Shown here piece by piece: positions 11,640 to 24,094 of a DNA stretch of 64,000 nucleotides (positions are counted from its first letter, which is position 1; each line of letters starts with the position of its first letter). Below the pieces are notes generated by a model. That model worked only from the letters and a program-made list of their open reading frames with translations. It was not told the DNA's origin and did no database searches. This stretch comes from Incurvaria masculella (Eukaryota; Arthropoda; Insecta; Lepidoptera; Incurvariidae): the NCBI GenBank assembly GCA_946894095.1, contig OX335656.1, positions 8,633,001-8,697,000 of the forward strand, read 5' to 3'. Both the position numbers and the translations under genes were made by a program.

Positions 11640-11910
11640 AGTGGGCCACATAGACTCTCTCGTGTTGCAAGTGAAGTAGCTGGTGGCGACGGCACGCGGC
11701 GGATGTCTCCGAGCGTCACGTGTCGTCGCCGGAGGGACGAAGCAATGTCATGACGTCACCTGCGAGGTAATCTTGTGACGTCACTGCATCTCTAACAGCG
11801 AATCGAAAGAGCGCATCACACGTGGTGCCAATCCCGGCAGCTAACTATGGAAGTTTTTCTCCGTGGTCCGCGAGTTTGAGATCGGTTCACATAGCAAAAC
11901 TTGAAAGGTA
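11640..11910 (+). promoter_or_regulatory. Candidate host promoter/enhancer with CRE and E-box pairs
   Basis: This GC-rich block outside the Helitron has two palindromic CREs (TGACGTCA at 11751-11758 and 11776-11783) and two CACGTG E-boxes (11717-11722 and 11819-11824). It ends with a splice-donor-like AAAG/GTACGT at 11904-11913. Such clustering is unusual in otherwise TE-derived, AT-rich sequence. No coding exon follows that I can recognise, so any transcript would begin with a non-coding exon. This is an inference from motif density only. Confidence 0.35.
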
Positions 11911-11913
11911 CGT

Positions 11914-14270
11914 ATTTTGTGACTCTCTTTATGCGCATAAAATTAATGCAACCATTACCACGTTTTACACTTGAATGTTGAAACATGTCATATAAAATAT
12001 GTGCGTTACATTTAATATTTTAATAATTTTACTGTTATAGCGACTTGTTAAATGCTTAATTTAAAATTTATGTAGAAACTTTTAAGTTTAAACAAAACGC
12101 ACTTTTTATAACCAACTCTACGGGGGGCTGGGCCGAGGAACCAAAGGGGCTCGGAATCACAAAATCACCTCACCTTACAAAATCACACTCAGCAATGCAC
12201 TATACGAGCTTGTGGACTAATGCAAAGCTTATTGAAGGTGTTGACGATAGCTGCGTGGAGTGGACTGTATCTTGAAAACTTGTAACGTGGAGACGTACCT
12301 GCGGTAAAATCAATATTCCATTCTGCGGAATACGACTCCACCTGTATGAAACGAGCCGATAAAGGTATTTTGTCATTGAGGCCCCCTTGCGCAAAAGTAG
12401 ATTTTGGATGGCATTTTGGATGCGGACTGAACTGCGCAAAGTGAAACCGTCCCCGAACCATTTGTCGCCAAGTCTCTGTTACTTTCAACGAATTTAGAGA
12501 GCATGGAAGTTTGTTTAATGGAAGTAAAGATTATATTGCCAGTGACCAGGAAATTGGAGACAGTATTAGATGTGTCTTATATGCAGAATCACCTGTAAGA
12601 TATGCATTATCTATAGTTAAACTACTTCAAATTAAGTGTACCACAATAATCCACGTAGAGAAAAAGCTAAGATCTAATATTCCTCTGATATGTGGCTAAT
12701 CGATGTTTTTATGCGTAGCTGTGAACTAGAGTTATGGGTTTCGATCAGTCGTACATTTTACTGTACTGACCGAAACCGATAACCCTATAACTTAGCACCA
12801 AGAAAAACAATATAGTTTTTTTGAAATGTGTTAAAAAATTCGGATCGGCAGACTTCCATGAATGTACACCACCGGTTAAAACTTGCGCTGTATATTACAC
12901 TCAGTTATGAGTTTTCCTGCCGTCCCGTTGACAGACGACGCGGCATTTTCAACTTCACGGCTGCCGGCGCTACGACTGAAATATTACCTCCTTTTATTAT
13001 TAAACTTTGCATGAAAAAACTTTCAGCGTTCTCATGAATCAACACCGAAAGTGAAGGAACGAATTTCCATACGAAACACATTGTTTTGAGGGAACTTCTT
13101 TATTTACATATCGGGGCGTTCTGTACAAAAATGGGGAAAAGAAAAGAAATAATATTGTATCGTTTCCATGGAGATTTTTGGTAGGTACTTGTTGGTCTAT
13201 TCCGAACCGCGCAGGCTGCTCAAATGCCTAAACGAAGTGTGCCTGTTTATTGTATTATGGACATTTTACATGCACGAAAGCGCGGCAGGGCGAGCGCCGA
13301 AATATCCCTGCTTGCCACGCACAGAATGTAATCACAGGAACGTCAAAATTGAGTGAAAGTCTAATTTCTTAATCAGTTTGAGTTTTACATTCGTTATTCT
13401 TTTTTTCAGTAAGAAGCGCACCTTGCTTCCTCTGCGGACTACGCCGACCCCTGTCGGGTACTACGATAGGTAAATCACACAGGTATCTAAGAAATAATTT
13501 CGATAGGTCCTGAGATTTCTCCAAACCTCTGTAGAGATCTTAGGAGCGACTTTTGATGGATTTAAAAAAATATGGTGTTTTTTTCGCGCTCCCATAAGAG
13601 TTAGTACCGTTAGAAGTTCAAATACTTGGAGCTAGCGAAAAAATACGATGAATGATTTTTCTTCTAATAATGAGTACTTTATATGAATGAAGTTTCTGTA
13701 ATCTACCCCAAAACAACCTGCATATAAAGGCCGTTAACAAGCTTATGGTCAAAACGTTAACCAGCTGTTCCTGTCCATATATGGAGCAAAAACGTACAGC
13801 AATATGTAATCCACCATGGTGTTATTTGGCATTTTTTATGATGAAACTGAAATGTTTATTATTTGAAATGTTTTTCAACAACATAAAGGAGAGTTACAAA
13901 GTAAATTTAATTAATTAGTTTAGGTATGCGAGTATTTCCAATTAAAAACTACATCATCAATACAACGAGGAGGGCATGTGGTCTCTTGTGCCAGATATCA
14001 TAGACACAAGAAAGTAGGGGAGCACCCCATAATGTCATATCCAAGATTAGAATGAACATTTAATTATGCCACTATGTACAACCATTCAAAACTGATATTA
14101 AAAATTGTATGGATTCAGAACACGAAGTTTGCAGACAACTACACGTTTTGACAGTATAGACAAAGTTACAACAATGGTGAGCTTCATACGTTTGTTTGTT
14201 TCAATGTTTGTTACACAATCACTTTTAATTGTTTTCTAAAATTCGTCAATTTAGTTTTATTATCATACAC
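11914..14270. other. Unassigned DNA
   Basis: There are overlapping minus-strand ORFs at 12189-12488, an imperfect hairpin around 12730-12791 (GGGTTTCG...CGAAACC) and scattered short ORFs. None carries a domain that I recognise. The segment at 13755-13795 resembles 590-640. Confidence 0.35.
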
Positions 14271-14271
14271 T

Positions 14272-14969
14272 AAACGGCGGCGGCGCTTACTTTTACTTAT
14301 TGCACCGAAGTACGGCTTGGTATTTCCCGCAACTTAAGGACTACTTGGCATCAAGCTAAATCGCCTGTGGTGCGACCAATGGAATAAAATACTTATTACT
14401 TGAGAACCAATTGCTCGATTTAGATGCGGATTATATCTACGTCTTGCCTGATTCTACTCAAAACTTATAGGCTACATAATATAACGCTTCATTATCAGAG
14501 GGGTGAATAGTAAGTGTTAAATTCTTATAAATTGCGAATCACTTACCCGATTTATATGCGTATTTTATCAACGTATAGTATCTCTGGGAGCAGTCAAGTT
14601 TCGGATGGGTTACCGTTTTCGGTGTTGCGGCTGGCTGTGGGTTGGAGTCCACGCAAAACTTACCTACGTTACACGTTACATGTTACTTACTTACTAGGTA
14701 AGCAATGTAGCAGTGCAAGTGCAGAAAGGTTCTGGCGGCAAATGCTTTTTTTTAAATATCCACCAAATGTCAACGAAGCGCTTAATGGGATTTATTGGAT
14801 GATTCTCATTAAATCATGCTATTTCGGCTCAAACGATCTTGAATTTGGTAGATGGATACATTGTCCTGGACCAGTTTGACCCTATTATGGACCAACCACG
14901 TGGGCTACTTCTTATCCATGAAATAATTTAGCCGTCACTAACCCGAGCGGAGCCGGGTACCGCAGCTAG
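14272..14969 (+). mobile_element. Helitron family H1, copy B (5'-truncated)
   Basis: It matches the 3' two-thirds of copies A, C and D: the GGCTTGGTATTTCCCGC block, the 5S/SINE-like block at about 14585-14665, and the CCCGAGCGGAGCCGGG terminus. It ends in CTAG at 14969 followed by T. The GGAT microsatellite and 5' TC terminus are missing. Another H1 copy starts only six bases downstream. Confidence 0.75.
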
Positions 14970-14974
14970 TCTAA

Positions 14975-17393
14975 TCCTACTAATATTATAAAGGGGAAAG
15001 TTTGTAATAATGGATGGATGGATGGATGGATGGATAGATGGATGTTTGTTACTCTTTCACGTAAAAACTACTGAATGGATTTTATTGAAACTTTACAATA
15101 ATATCGTTTATACATCAGAATAACACATAGGCTACAATTTATAAAGATACTAGCAGCCCGTCCCGGCTTTGCACGGGCATAACATCATTTAAAAAAATAT
15201 TATTTTGACACAATGATGCACAAATAAACCCTTTTTACGCAGAGTTCCTACATTGAAATAAAAAAAAACTTATATATTATTATTAGATGATTATTAGATA
15301 TTAGAAAGCTCCGATAATAAACGCGTCTCCGACGCACTATTTATAGGCAGGCTCCCGCCGCCCCGGACGGCCGGTACCGCCGCACCCGCAATTTTTAAAT
15401 CTGTAATATACTCGAAAATGTTCATTTAAATCACATGCTTTAAAGGGCCATATAGATCTATATTAAATCAATAATGTATTTAAGGTATTTAATTGGATAA
15501 GGATTAATGCTGTATTGGTTAAAAGCGCTTCGAAAATTTGCCATTATTTGTCGTAAAAAGTCAATGACATAACAATGTTATTGTGGGATATCCATAAGAG
15601 ATAGAAATATACCATCGCGGAGTTTTCTGTAGACCTTTTCAATTTGTACAATACTTAGTACATTATTTTGATAAATCTCGTAGGGTTCAGCCTGCGTTTG
15701 CAATGTAAGCGGAAAAAAATGTAATTTTTTACGACATCACATTGGAAACCTCAAAAATAACAGAATTTCTCCACTATTTAATGGATGTTATTATGCATAT
15801 AAACCTTCCTCTTCAATCACTCTATCTATTTAAAAAAACCGCATCAAAATCCGTTGCGTAGTTTTAAAGATTTAAGCGTACATGGGGATATAGTGATATA
15901 GGGACAGAGAAAGCGACTTTGTTTTATACTATGTAGTGACTATGTAGTGATTGTGCCCATGGGCTTTCGAACTTTCACGGGGCTGCGAAAACGATGACGG
16001 TAGCACTACTTCACACCAAGGGGAGCGGGGCCGGGGGCGGCGGCGGGAGCGGCGGAGGGGGCGGGCGGGCAGTCCGACGCACGGCGGCTGAGGGGGGGGG
16101 GGGAAGAAGTCGCTCATGGCTGGTTGCGCTACCCGAGCACGGGCAGACACGTGAGGGCAGACGTCATGCCGGTTGTGTCCGTTTGGCGATTTTTTAAGGC
16201 ACTAACGATTTGTTAAAAACGCATTGTACTTAAAGTAATATAGGCCCAAGGATAGTTATTGGCAGGTTTTTTTTGTTAGGAGTTACACGCACAAAAAGAT
16301 ACTTCATTTTTGTTTTAATTATATAGATAAGTTTAATTACCTGTTAATTATAAAGAATTACTTCGTTTTTTTTTTAATTATTATAGGTTGTAGGTAGGTA
16401 AGTAATTGGTCCTTTTTTGGTTATTTGGGTTCATTTATAATAATGTGAATAACATAACAGCAATAATAATGAAAAATATATACTAATAATACATCTGTAA
16501 CGGTTATTCATGGAGTAAGTTGCTTTGTTTTATAAGAAAGTAGGTTTGTAGACTTTATTTATGATACTAAAACTTTTTTTAGAAATCATTTCTGTATGTA
16601 TGTATGTATATTCCTCCATAACTCTTAAACAGATTATCCGCATGAGATGAAACTTAGTACACGTACATTTGACTACCCGAGATTTAGGATAGGCTAAATA
16701 CGATTCAGTTTCGCTTACGCTAAGAGGTGGTTGTCATACAAACTGCAATGCTATGCACGGCTCGGCGGGAGGGCGGCAGCTGGGAATTGTACCGAAGTAC
16801 GGCTTGGTATTTCCCGCAACTTTAGGACTACTTAGCAAAATCCTTGAGAACCAATTACTCGATTTAGATGCGAATTGTATCTACGTGAAAACTTATAGGC
16901 TACATAATATAACGCTTCATTACCTGAAAGGTGAGTAGTGAGTGTTCAATTCTTATAACTTGCGAACCACTTACCCGATTTATGTGCGTATTTTATCAAT
17001 GTATAGGATCTCCGGGAGCAGTCAGGTTCGAGATGAGTTACCGTTTTCGGTGTTGAGGCTGGCTGTGGGTTGGAGTCCGCGCAAAACTTACCTACGTTAC
17101 ACGTTACTTACTTACTAGGTTAACAATGTGGCAGTGCAAGTGCAGAAAGGTTCTGGCGGCAAATGTTTTTTTTTTAAATAGCCACCAAATGTCAATGAAG
17201 CTCTGAATGGGAATTATTGGATGTTTCTCATTAAATCTACTATTTCGGCTCGAACGATCTTGATGAAATTTGGTAGACGGGTAATTGTCCTGGACCAGTT
17301 TGACCCTATTTTGGATCAGCCATGTGGGCTACTTTTTATCCATGAAATAATTTAGCCGACACTAACCCGAGCGGAGCCGGGTACCGCAGCTAG
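14975..17393 (+). mobile_element. Helitron family H1, copy C (carries a nested H2)
   Basis: It starts TCCTACTAATATTATAAAGG after A, and ends CTAG (17390-17393) followed by T. It has GGAT repeats from about 15010, then the nested H2 (15150-15950), the captured reverse-transcriptase-like block (15951-16010), GC-rich DNA, about 430 bases at 16215-16645 that copy D lacks, and the conserved 3' region. It is non-autonomous. Confidence 0.8.
15150..15950 (-). mobile_element. Helitron family H2, copy 2, nested in H1 copy C
   Basis: On the minus strand it starts TCACTACATAG and ends GGGCTGCTAG, with the 3' hairpin GCCCGT...ACGGGC. Copy A of H1 gives the empty site AAAGATATTGTGCCC; here the same host sequence is split AAAGATA / TTGTGCCC. 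The borders are therefore exact, and insertion between A and T without target duplication is directly visible. Confidence 0.9.
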
Positions 17394-17815
17394 TTAAACT
17401 ATAAACATATTGATATGTAAGTATGTACAGTGTTGTTACGACATATAAGCTTCCGGTTTTCCCCCACAAAAAAGCACCTGTCCGGTTGGCGGCTTGGCTT
17501 TTGCATCTCTTCTATTTTTTTGAAAACGTTTCGTCTGGTGACTTTGAGTTAAACTTCTTACGCCGCGCTGTAAATTAAAGAGATGTCAAAAATTAGTTTG
17601 CTTACATTTACATTGTATTTGTCTCATCCACAGACCGCTAGGCCGCTGTGCTTACAAGCAAACAAAGTTTGGGAGTGAGACGTCAACTCAAGTAAGTATC
17701 CGATGAGACAACTTCTCAAATCGTTATCAATAAATACGTCATCAATAATCAATAGTCGCCCTCATGTAATATGAAATGGTTTTTTGTGAAATCTTTAAGA
17801 TTTCTCTAGTTTTCC
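17394..17815. other. Unassigned spacer
   Basis: I see no gene, RNA or repeat here that I can name. Confidence 0.35.
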
Positions 17816-17819
17816 TTAA

Positions 17820-18361
17820 GGTGGCCCATCCCGCTCATCTCCCCATACAAAAGGGGAAAGAAAATCACGCCCATATGTCTTGTCAGAGATCCAAAATTTT
17901 GCTCAAAATAGCTTTATTTCATCGAACTAGATGTCTGATGACCATTGGCATTGTAAAATTGTGTTTGGTTTCTAAGTTATAAGGTGCGAAAGTTCGCATT
18001 TTTCGCGCGTTTTATACAATAACTTTGGAGGTGGATTACGCAATGGTAAAGTAAGAACATCTTAAAAGGATTAGTCATCAGACATAGCTTATTTAATCAA
18101 GATTTATAATCTATTTGGTTTTTGTTAGATTTTTGACTACAGCGGTCGTGGTTTACTTTTAGCTATAAGTCGTTTTGAAATTAAAATTTTCGTATATCTT
18201 ACCAAATCATACACTATGCACATTGTCTTTTTTGTGGACAGGTTGCATCTTCCTCATCACGGAGCCTGTCTTATTCTTTGAAACAGAGAAGGTCCCAGAG
18301 CGCAACAGCAAGGTTTTGTACCGTGCCCGCAATTGAGTTAGGCCCGCCGGGTTGGGCCGCC
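17820..18361 (-). mobile_element. TTAA MITE family m1, copy 2
   Basis: TTAA (17816-17819 and 18362-18365) flanks inverted ends GGTGGCCCATCCCGC and (complement) GGCGGCCCAACCCGGC. It matches m1 copy 3 along its whole length in the opposite orientation. Confidence 0.85.
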
Positions 18362-18365
18362 TTAA

Positions 18366-19351
18366 AGAAAGCATTATAAGTGTATACCTGTGCATTTATA
18401 GATGGTTAAGTAGACGGGAGTAAAAAAACGATAACAAAAACCCTTTTTGGTGGTAAATAAGGCGTGACCCACTGAATCTTGGTCAATCCAATTTCTAAAC
18501 TTTTCTCGATATTTCAAATAATAACTTAAAACATAACTTCAGATCATTATTATAAAGCAACAAAGCGATTTAGAAAATTTGTTAAGTAAAAAAAATAATT
18601 TCAGTACATTTTGTATGAAACCATTTTCGTCTCATCCATCAGTGACTCTAAAGCCTGGTCACATCACTAAAGATGACCAGTTGACACGTGTAACTACAGA
18701 TATGATACTTTTGATAACGGGCTGAATGATTAGCTCGAAACGTCGGATTAGGTCTCTCCTGCCGCGTGAAAAGCCGTAACATTTTTCAAACATAACCACA
18801 GATATTTTAAGTAAAAATATCTGTGCATGCAACTATTTAACAGTACGAGAGCTGAGAGAATGACCCAAAAAAATACTTAGTAACCAACACAAAATTTTGA
18901 TTCAGAACGCATGTACGTAATTTATTACTTAGTTTGAGTCGATTTAACTTGGAATAATACGTAATTTTGGCACCGCTAAGTACCACTATTTGTGAAATTT
19001 GAGCCATCGGCCAACGGACGTTATTTTTTCTTTGTCTAATGAATATTCCAGTAAGTCGGCGTAATTGCCGGGTTTTAATTAATGACCTGGCGCAGGTTCA
19101 CTTCATTAAGCCCTCCCCTCGCGCGCCCCACCTGTTTCCACTTTCATTTCTCACCTCATTCGGCCCCCGGTATCGTTAGCTCAAAAGAGTAGGATATTTT
19201 TTGCTATTTCGAAATTTTGTTTGGCAAGAGCTCTTAAATGTTTTGCCGATCTATAAGTAGACAAGCGAAATTTATGAAATATCATAGCGTACGAAATAAC
19301 GCGATTTAGTGATGAGAGGAAAGAGTACATTTGGATAGTTTAATCGTTATT
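18366..19351. other. Spacer with a GAAACGTCGG repeat fragment
   Basis: At about 18700-18795 there is a fragment running GAAACGTCGGATTAGG...GTGAAAAGCCGTAACATTTT. A related fragment in the opposite orientation is at 19848-19930 (TTACGGCTTTTCACGCGGC...CGACGTTTCGTGCTGA). A small hairpin, ACAGATATTTT-AAGT-AAAAATATCTGT, lies at about 18803-18829. Nothing else was recognised. Confidence 0.4.
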
Positions 19352-19648
19352 TTTAGGGTTCCATACCAAAAGGGTGTCAATGGAACCCCGCTGTCAGTCC
19401 GCCCATCCGTCGGTCACAGGGCTGCATCTCATGAACCGTAATAGGTAGGCAACTGAAATTTTCACAGAATATGTATATATTTTGCCACTATAACAACAAA
19501 TAGGTAATATTAAAAAATAATAAAAAGTAAACATTACTTTTTATTATTTACGTTATTTACGTTAAAAACGTGATATTTTGGTGTTACATCTTGTACGATG
19601 GAATGGAACCCTTCGTGTGCGAGTCCAACTCGCACCAGCCGTGTTAAT
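19352..19648 (+). repeat. GGGTTCCGTACC repeat, copy 2
   Basis: It runs from TTTTTAGGGTTCCATACC to the AACCCTTCGTGTGCGAGTCC end. The CCGT microsatellite is short, and the CAGGGCTGCATCTCATGAACC and TTTGCCACTATAACAAC blocks are conserved. Non-coding. Confidence 0.7.
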
Positions 19649-20299
19649 TTCAGTAGACACACGATGCGTAGGTATACATTACACTTTTGATAAATCTAAT
19701 ATCACAACTATTACGATCCAAACTTAGGCTAACAGTTTCAGATCGAATCGATCGATTTATCCGTAGATTTCTAACAGTACGTACATTGCTGTCATTTAAT
19801 GATTTGTCAAGTGCACAACGATTGAACATGAACACGTGAACATCTTTAAAACATGTTACGGCTTTTCACGCGGCGGGAGGAGACATGCTCCGACGTTTCG
19901 TGCTGATCTTTCAGTCCGTTGTCAAGGTGGTATCCGCCACGTTCGTACGCAGCAGACTAAGGCTCGATTTACGACCACGGCGAGAATATATTATAAAGAT
20001 ATAATTTTAGCGCCTCAACAAAGTTATAATTCAAATCCAAATATCCTTTTTGCAATAAAGTTACATCATAAACAAATGATGCAAGTGTTCCTAGACTAAT
20101 CCAAGTTTAATCCAAGCCCTACGGTAAACAACGAATTCATAAACATTTTAATGGAAAGGCCGAAATTAAATAAACTAAATTAGTAAGGCGAAATATAAAA
20201 TTAAAATCTGTCGACTAAACAAGTATCCCAGCTCGGTAAGTAACCGTCTTATCCGTCAGGTGATTCGGGACGGTAAGGTTGTTGAGACCTTATTAACAA

Positions 20300-21446
20300 C
20301 TAGCTGCGGTACCCGGCTCCGCTCGGGTTAGTGTCGGCTAAATTATCTCATGGATAAAAAGTAGCCCACATGACTGGTCCAAAATAGGGTCAAACTGGTC
20401 CAGGACAATGTATCCATGTACCAAATTTAATCAAGATCGTTCGAGCCGAAATAGCATGATTTAATGAGAAACATCCAATAATTCCCATTTAGAGCTTCGT
20501 TGACGTTTGGTGGCTATTTAAAAAAAAACATTTGCCGCGAGAACCTTTCTGCACTTTCACTGCTACATTGCTTACCTAGTAAGTAACGTGTAACGTAGGT
20601 AAGTTTTGCGTGGACTCCAACCCACAGCCAGCCTCAACATCGAAAACAGTAACCCATCTCGAACCTGACTGCTCCCAGATATGCTATACATTGATAAAAT
20701 ACGCACATAAATCAGGTAAGTGGTTCGCATGTTATAAGACTTTAAGACTCACTACTTACCCTTCTGGTAATGAAGCGTTATATTATGTAATCTATAAGTT
20801 TTTAGTAGAATCAGGCTAGACGTAGATACAATGCACATCTAAATCGAGTAATTGGTTCTCAAGGATTTTATTCTGTTGGTCGCTCCTCCGGCGATTTAGC
20901 GTGATGCCAAGTAGTCCTAAAGTTGCAGGAAATACCAAGCCTTACTTCAGTAAAAGTAAGCGCTGCCGCCGCAAAGCCGAGCCGTGCATAGCATTGCAGT
21001 TTGTATGACAGCCCCATCTTAGCGTAAGCGGAACTGAATTCTATTTAGCCAATCCTAATTCCCGGGTAGTTAAATGTACATGTACTAAGTTTTACAAATC
21101 GCTAGTGCCTTGAAAATTCGCCAAACGGACACCAAACAGTCACGACGTCTGCCCTCCCCCCGCCGCCGCTCCCCGCCACCGCCCCCGGCTCCTCTCCCCC
21201 TAGTGTGAAGTATCGCTACCGGCATCGTTTTCGCAGCCCCGTGAAAGTTCTAAAGCCCATGGGCACATAAATTGTAGCCTATGTGTTATTCTGATGTATA
21301 AGCTATATTATTGTAAAGTTTCATTAGAATCCATTCAGTAGTTTTTTACGTGAAAGAGTAACAAACATCCATCCATCCATCCATCCATCCATCCATCCAT
21401 CCATCCATCCATTATTACAAACTTTCCCCTTTATATTATTTATAGA
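20300..21446 (-). mobile_element. Helitron family H1, copy D
   Basis: On the minus strand it starts TCTATAAATAATATAAAGGGG, has a GGAT microsatellite (ATCC run at 21367-21412 on the plus strand) and ends GGTACCGCAGCTAG. It is flanked by A/T in the insertion configuration. It holds the most complete middle region among the copies: captured reverse-transcriptase-like segment, GC-rich block, a CGGCTCGG...GCAGCGCTTAC region, 5S/SINE-like block and 3' hairpin region. Confidence 0.8.
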
Positions 21447-21537
21447 TTAATTTATTAGATAATGTATTATCAAGATTACAAATGTCCTAAATTACTTGCA
21501 AGCTTACAGATATTCACTATAAATGAAAAACAAAAAA

Positions 21538-21828
21538 CTGGGAAAATGTGATTCGGTCTCGCAGAGGAAGGGTTCCGTACCATTGTATGAGATTTAACAG
21601 CAAGAAAAAAAAATTTTTTTTTGCCCTTTAATTTATTTTGTATTGTTTTTTAATTTTACATTTTTGCTGTTATATCGGCAAAATAAATACACACTCTGTG
21701 AAAATTTCAGCTCCCTGCCTATTACGGTTCATGAAATACAGTCCTGTGACAGACGGACGGACGGACAGATGTACAGCGGAGGTTTAGTAATAGGGTTACG
21801 TTGGCACCCTTTGGGTATGGAACCCTAA
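21538..21828 (-). repeat. GGGTTCCGTACC repeat, copy 3
   Basis: It runs from GGAAGGGTTCCGTACCAT to GGGTATGGAACCCTAAAAAT on the plus strand, i.e. a minus-strand copy with a short GGAC/CCGT run at 21754-21767. Confidence 0.7.
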
Positions 21829-22883
21829 AAATAGATTAAAACTTTGTTACCTAAAATATTCGTAGACTTTCTAAGATTTCATACCTATTCTTCTCAGTAT
21901 GACTAGATTTTTTACATCGTTACGAGCATACAGATCTGATGTTTGCGAAAATAACAAATTTTTGTATCGTCATCAGGGGGGCTACCATGTTAAATTAACT
22001 TGCCAGGTGAATAAGCAAGTGACTTACGTTTCGTAGTAAAATTCAGTTCACTCGGCCGAACAACACGCTGTTTTGACTGTTAGCATGGTACCGAATGCAA
22101 CTAAACGTCTGATTTCACTCACTTGCCGGTTCACCCGTCAAGTTATTTAACCATGGTAATGTATGGTGATTGATACATTCTAAGTTAGTTTTTGGTTTGT
22201 ATTAAGATGATTGGTGTATATACTTTGCTGTTGATTAGTGTCGTTTGGTCCCTGACTTGAAGGGTCCCGATGTGAAGTGGTTAGTTAGGTTAAGGTTAAT
22301 TTATAGCATGTTTTGTAAATTAACGTTGCAGAATGTGTATACCACAGCAACATAATGCCCTTACAGATTGGGCTCCATTCACAACTGTCATGGCGAATCA
22401 GCGGTCATTAATGCAAAAAAAAGCATATCCTTAAAATCAGAACTCACTAACACAGAAGCGTGCTATGAAAAGGGCCTGCATAAGTCTACCCCGCTTAACT
22501 CTGGTGAGAGCAACGCGGTGACGACGTACAGATTCCGTAAGAAATATCTTTATGGTTGTCAGACCCCGAAGACGATAAGTTATAAGCCACCTCAGGCCGA
22601 ATATGAAATTTCCGCCTAGACAATTCGATAAGCCGCGACGAATTGCAATCAGAGCATTCGTAAAAATTGAGCATAGCTGTAGCACATCTTCAAATATCAC
22701 ACACTGTTATGAAAAAAGTCAATCACACCTCGTTCAGTAAGAAACTAAGTTGGTGATAGTAGAGGACCTTCCCTTTTGTTGAGTACAGCTGGATTGCACG
22801 AGACGGAAATTAAGGGATAATGTTTTGTTGCCGATTTATACCAAGCCGTGTTGGATCCTGCTTGCAAGCAATTTGATTTTACA
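21829..22883. other. Unassigned spacer
   Basis: Overlapping ORFs on both strands at 22368-22700 have no recognised domain and shadow each other. Blocks such as CTTGCCGGTTCACCCGTCAAG recur in diverged form near 32150 and 57500, suggesting another old repeat. Confidence 0.35.
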
Positions 22884-22935
22884 CTAGCTGAGGTACTCGG
22901 CTCCGCTCGAGTCAATGCCGTTTTGAATGTCCAGG
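22884..22935 (-). mobile_element. H1 Helitron 3'-end fragment (copy E)
   Basis: CTAGCTGAGGTACTCGGCTC reads as the complement of the H1 3' terminus. Only about 50 bases remain before the homology fades. Confidence 0.55.
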
Positions 22936-23526
22936 AAAAATCAGCCCTACATTCCCCATGCAAACTCTCACCCCTCTTTCACGCCCTTCGAATTTAGTTT
23001 AGTATGCCCGAAATATGGAGCTTTTTTAGTAATCCTCATTTTAATATTGAATAAGAAAGAATTAACATCCTCTGTAAGTCCTCGTAGTTATTGGAACAAT
23101 ACACAGTTTTTTCACTCGTGGGCGTTACCCTTGGGCTAACGACCCTTCATAAAACTCCGGGTGATAAAAATCTATCTCTATGGCCTTCCAATAATTCTTA
23201 TAACCCTAGTTATATAAGTATATAAGAGTATAGCTGTTTGCTTGGAGTAAACGAAGCCTTCGAATATGCGCAAATCCGCCATAAATTGAGGGTTCAAAAT
23301 GTGAAAACGGTTTTCGCGTTGGGACTCTCCGTAATATTTCCCGCTGCGACCTTTTAGTATTTTATTTCAATTCTTCGAAGTTTACGAGTATTCTCGCAAA
23401 ATATCGCCGTCGATGTACTCTATGAAGGGATGCTACATTCGGTTAGGATAAGCTAGTTATTTAGAAACCTTTACTGTACGCACGAACCTTATATTTCACA
23501 TTCATGAATAGTTTTTATTTTCTTAA

Positions 23527-24090
23527 GATGGTCATTACCGCTCAACTCCCCATACAATCTCGGAAGGAAGTACTTGCGCATATTTTCCAAAATTATACTC
23601 GAATTATACTATACTCAATGCTTAAGATTTTTGAAAAAAATCTCATAAATCTTAGTCATCAATCCTACCTTGTTCCATGAAGATTCAAAAGCAGTTTAGT
23701 TTTTTTTTTACTACAGCTTGTTGATTGTTCTTTGTTCTTTGCCTTAATCTGTTCTGCCAAGGAATTGTTTGGCAGTAGCATTTAGATCTAAGTATGTATT
23801 TCATAATTGTGGACGGAAAAATATGTTATGTAAACCCGTGAAGTTTCTTTGCGGGTTCTTCTTTACTGGGTTGATCGAATCCGCGGATCTTTGTGACGTA
23901 ACTTGGTGTAGTTTGACTACCAAAAAGTTTAAATAAATGAAACGAAATGAAAAATGAAATTCGTAATTTACTGTAGCTATAGGTCGTTGTGTAATTCTTT
24001 TTTTGTAAATCTAACCAATTCAAATACTATGCGCATTGTTTGCTTTGTGGGCATATTGCATCCTCCTCATCAGGAGACAGCCTTTTACTC
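23527..24090 (-). mobile_element. TTAA MITE family m1, copy 6 (old, with nested retroposon end)
   Basis: TTAA flanks are at 23523-23526 and 24091-24094, the second shared with m1 copy 3. The ends are diverged (GATGGTCATTACCGC). Homology to other m1 copies stops at about 23718 (CTACAGC) and resumes at about 23962 (ACTGTAGCTATAGGTCG). The interruption is a LINE/SINE 3' end. Confidence 0.65.
23720..23960 (+). mobile_element. Retroposon 3' end nested in m1 copy 6
   Basis: It shares TTCTTTGCCTTA, GTGAAGTTTCTTTGCGGGTT, ATCCGCGGATC and a terminal AATAAATGAAACGAAATGAA tail with 63140-63410. The (TGAAA)-type tail marks a LINE or LINE-dependent SINE. No coding sequence. Confidence 0.6.
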
Positions 24091-24094
24091 TTAA

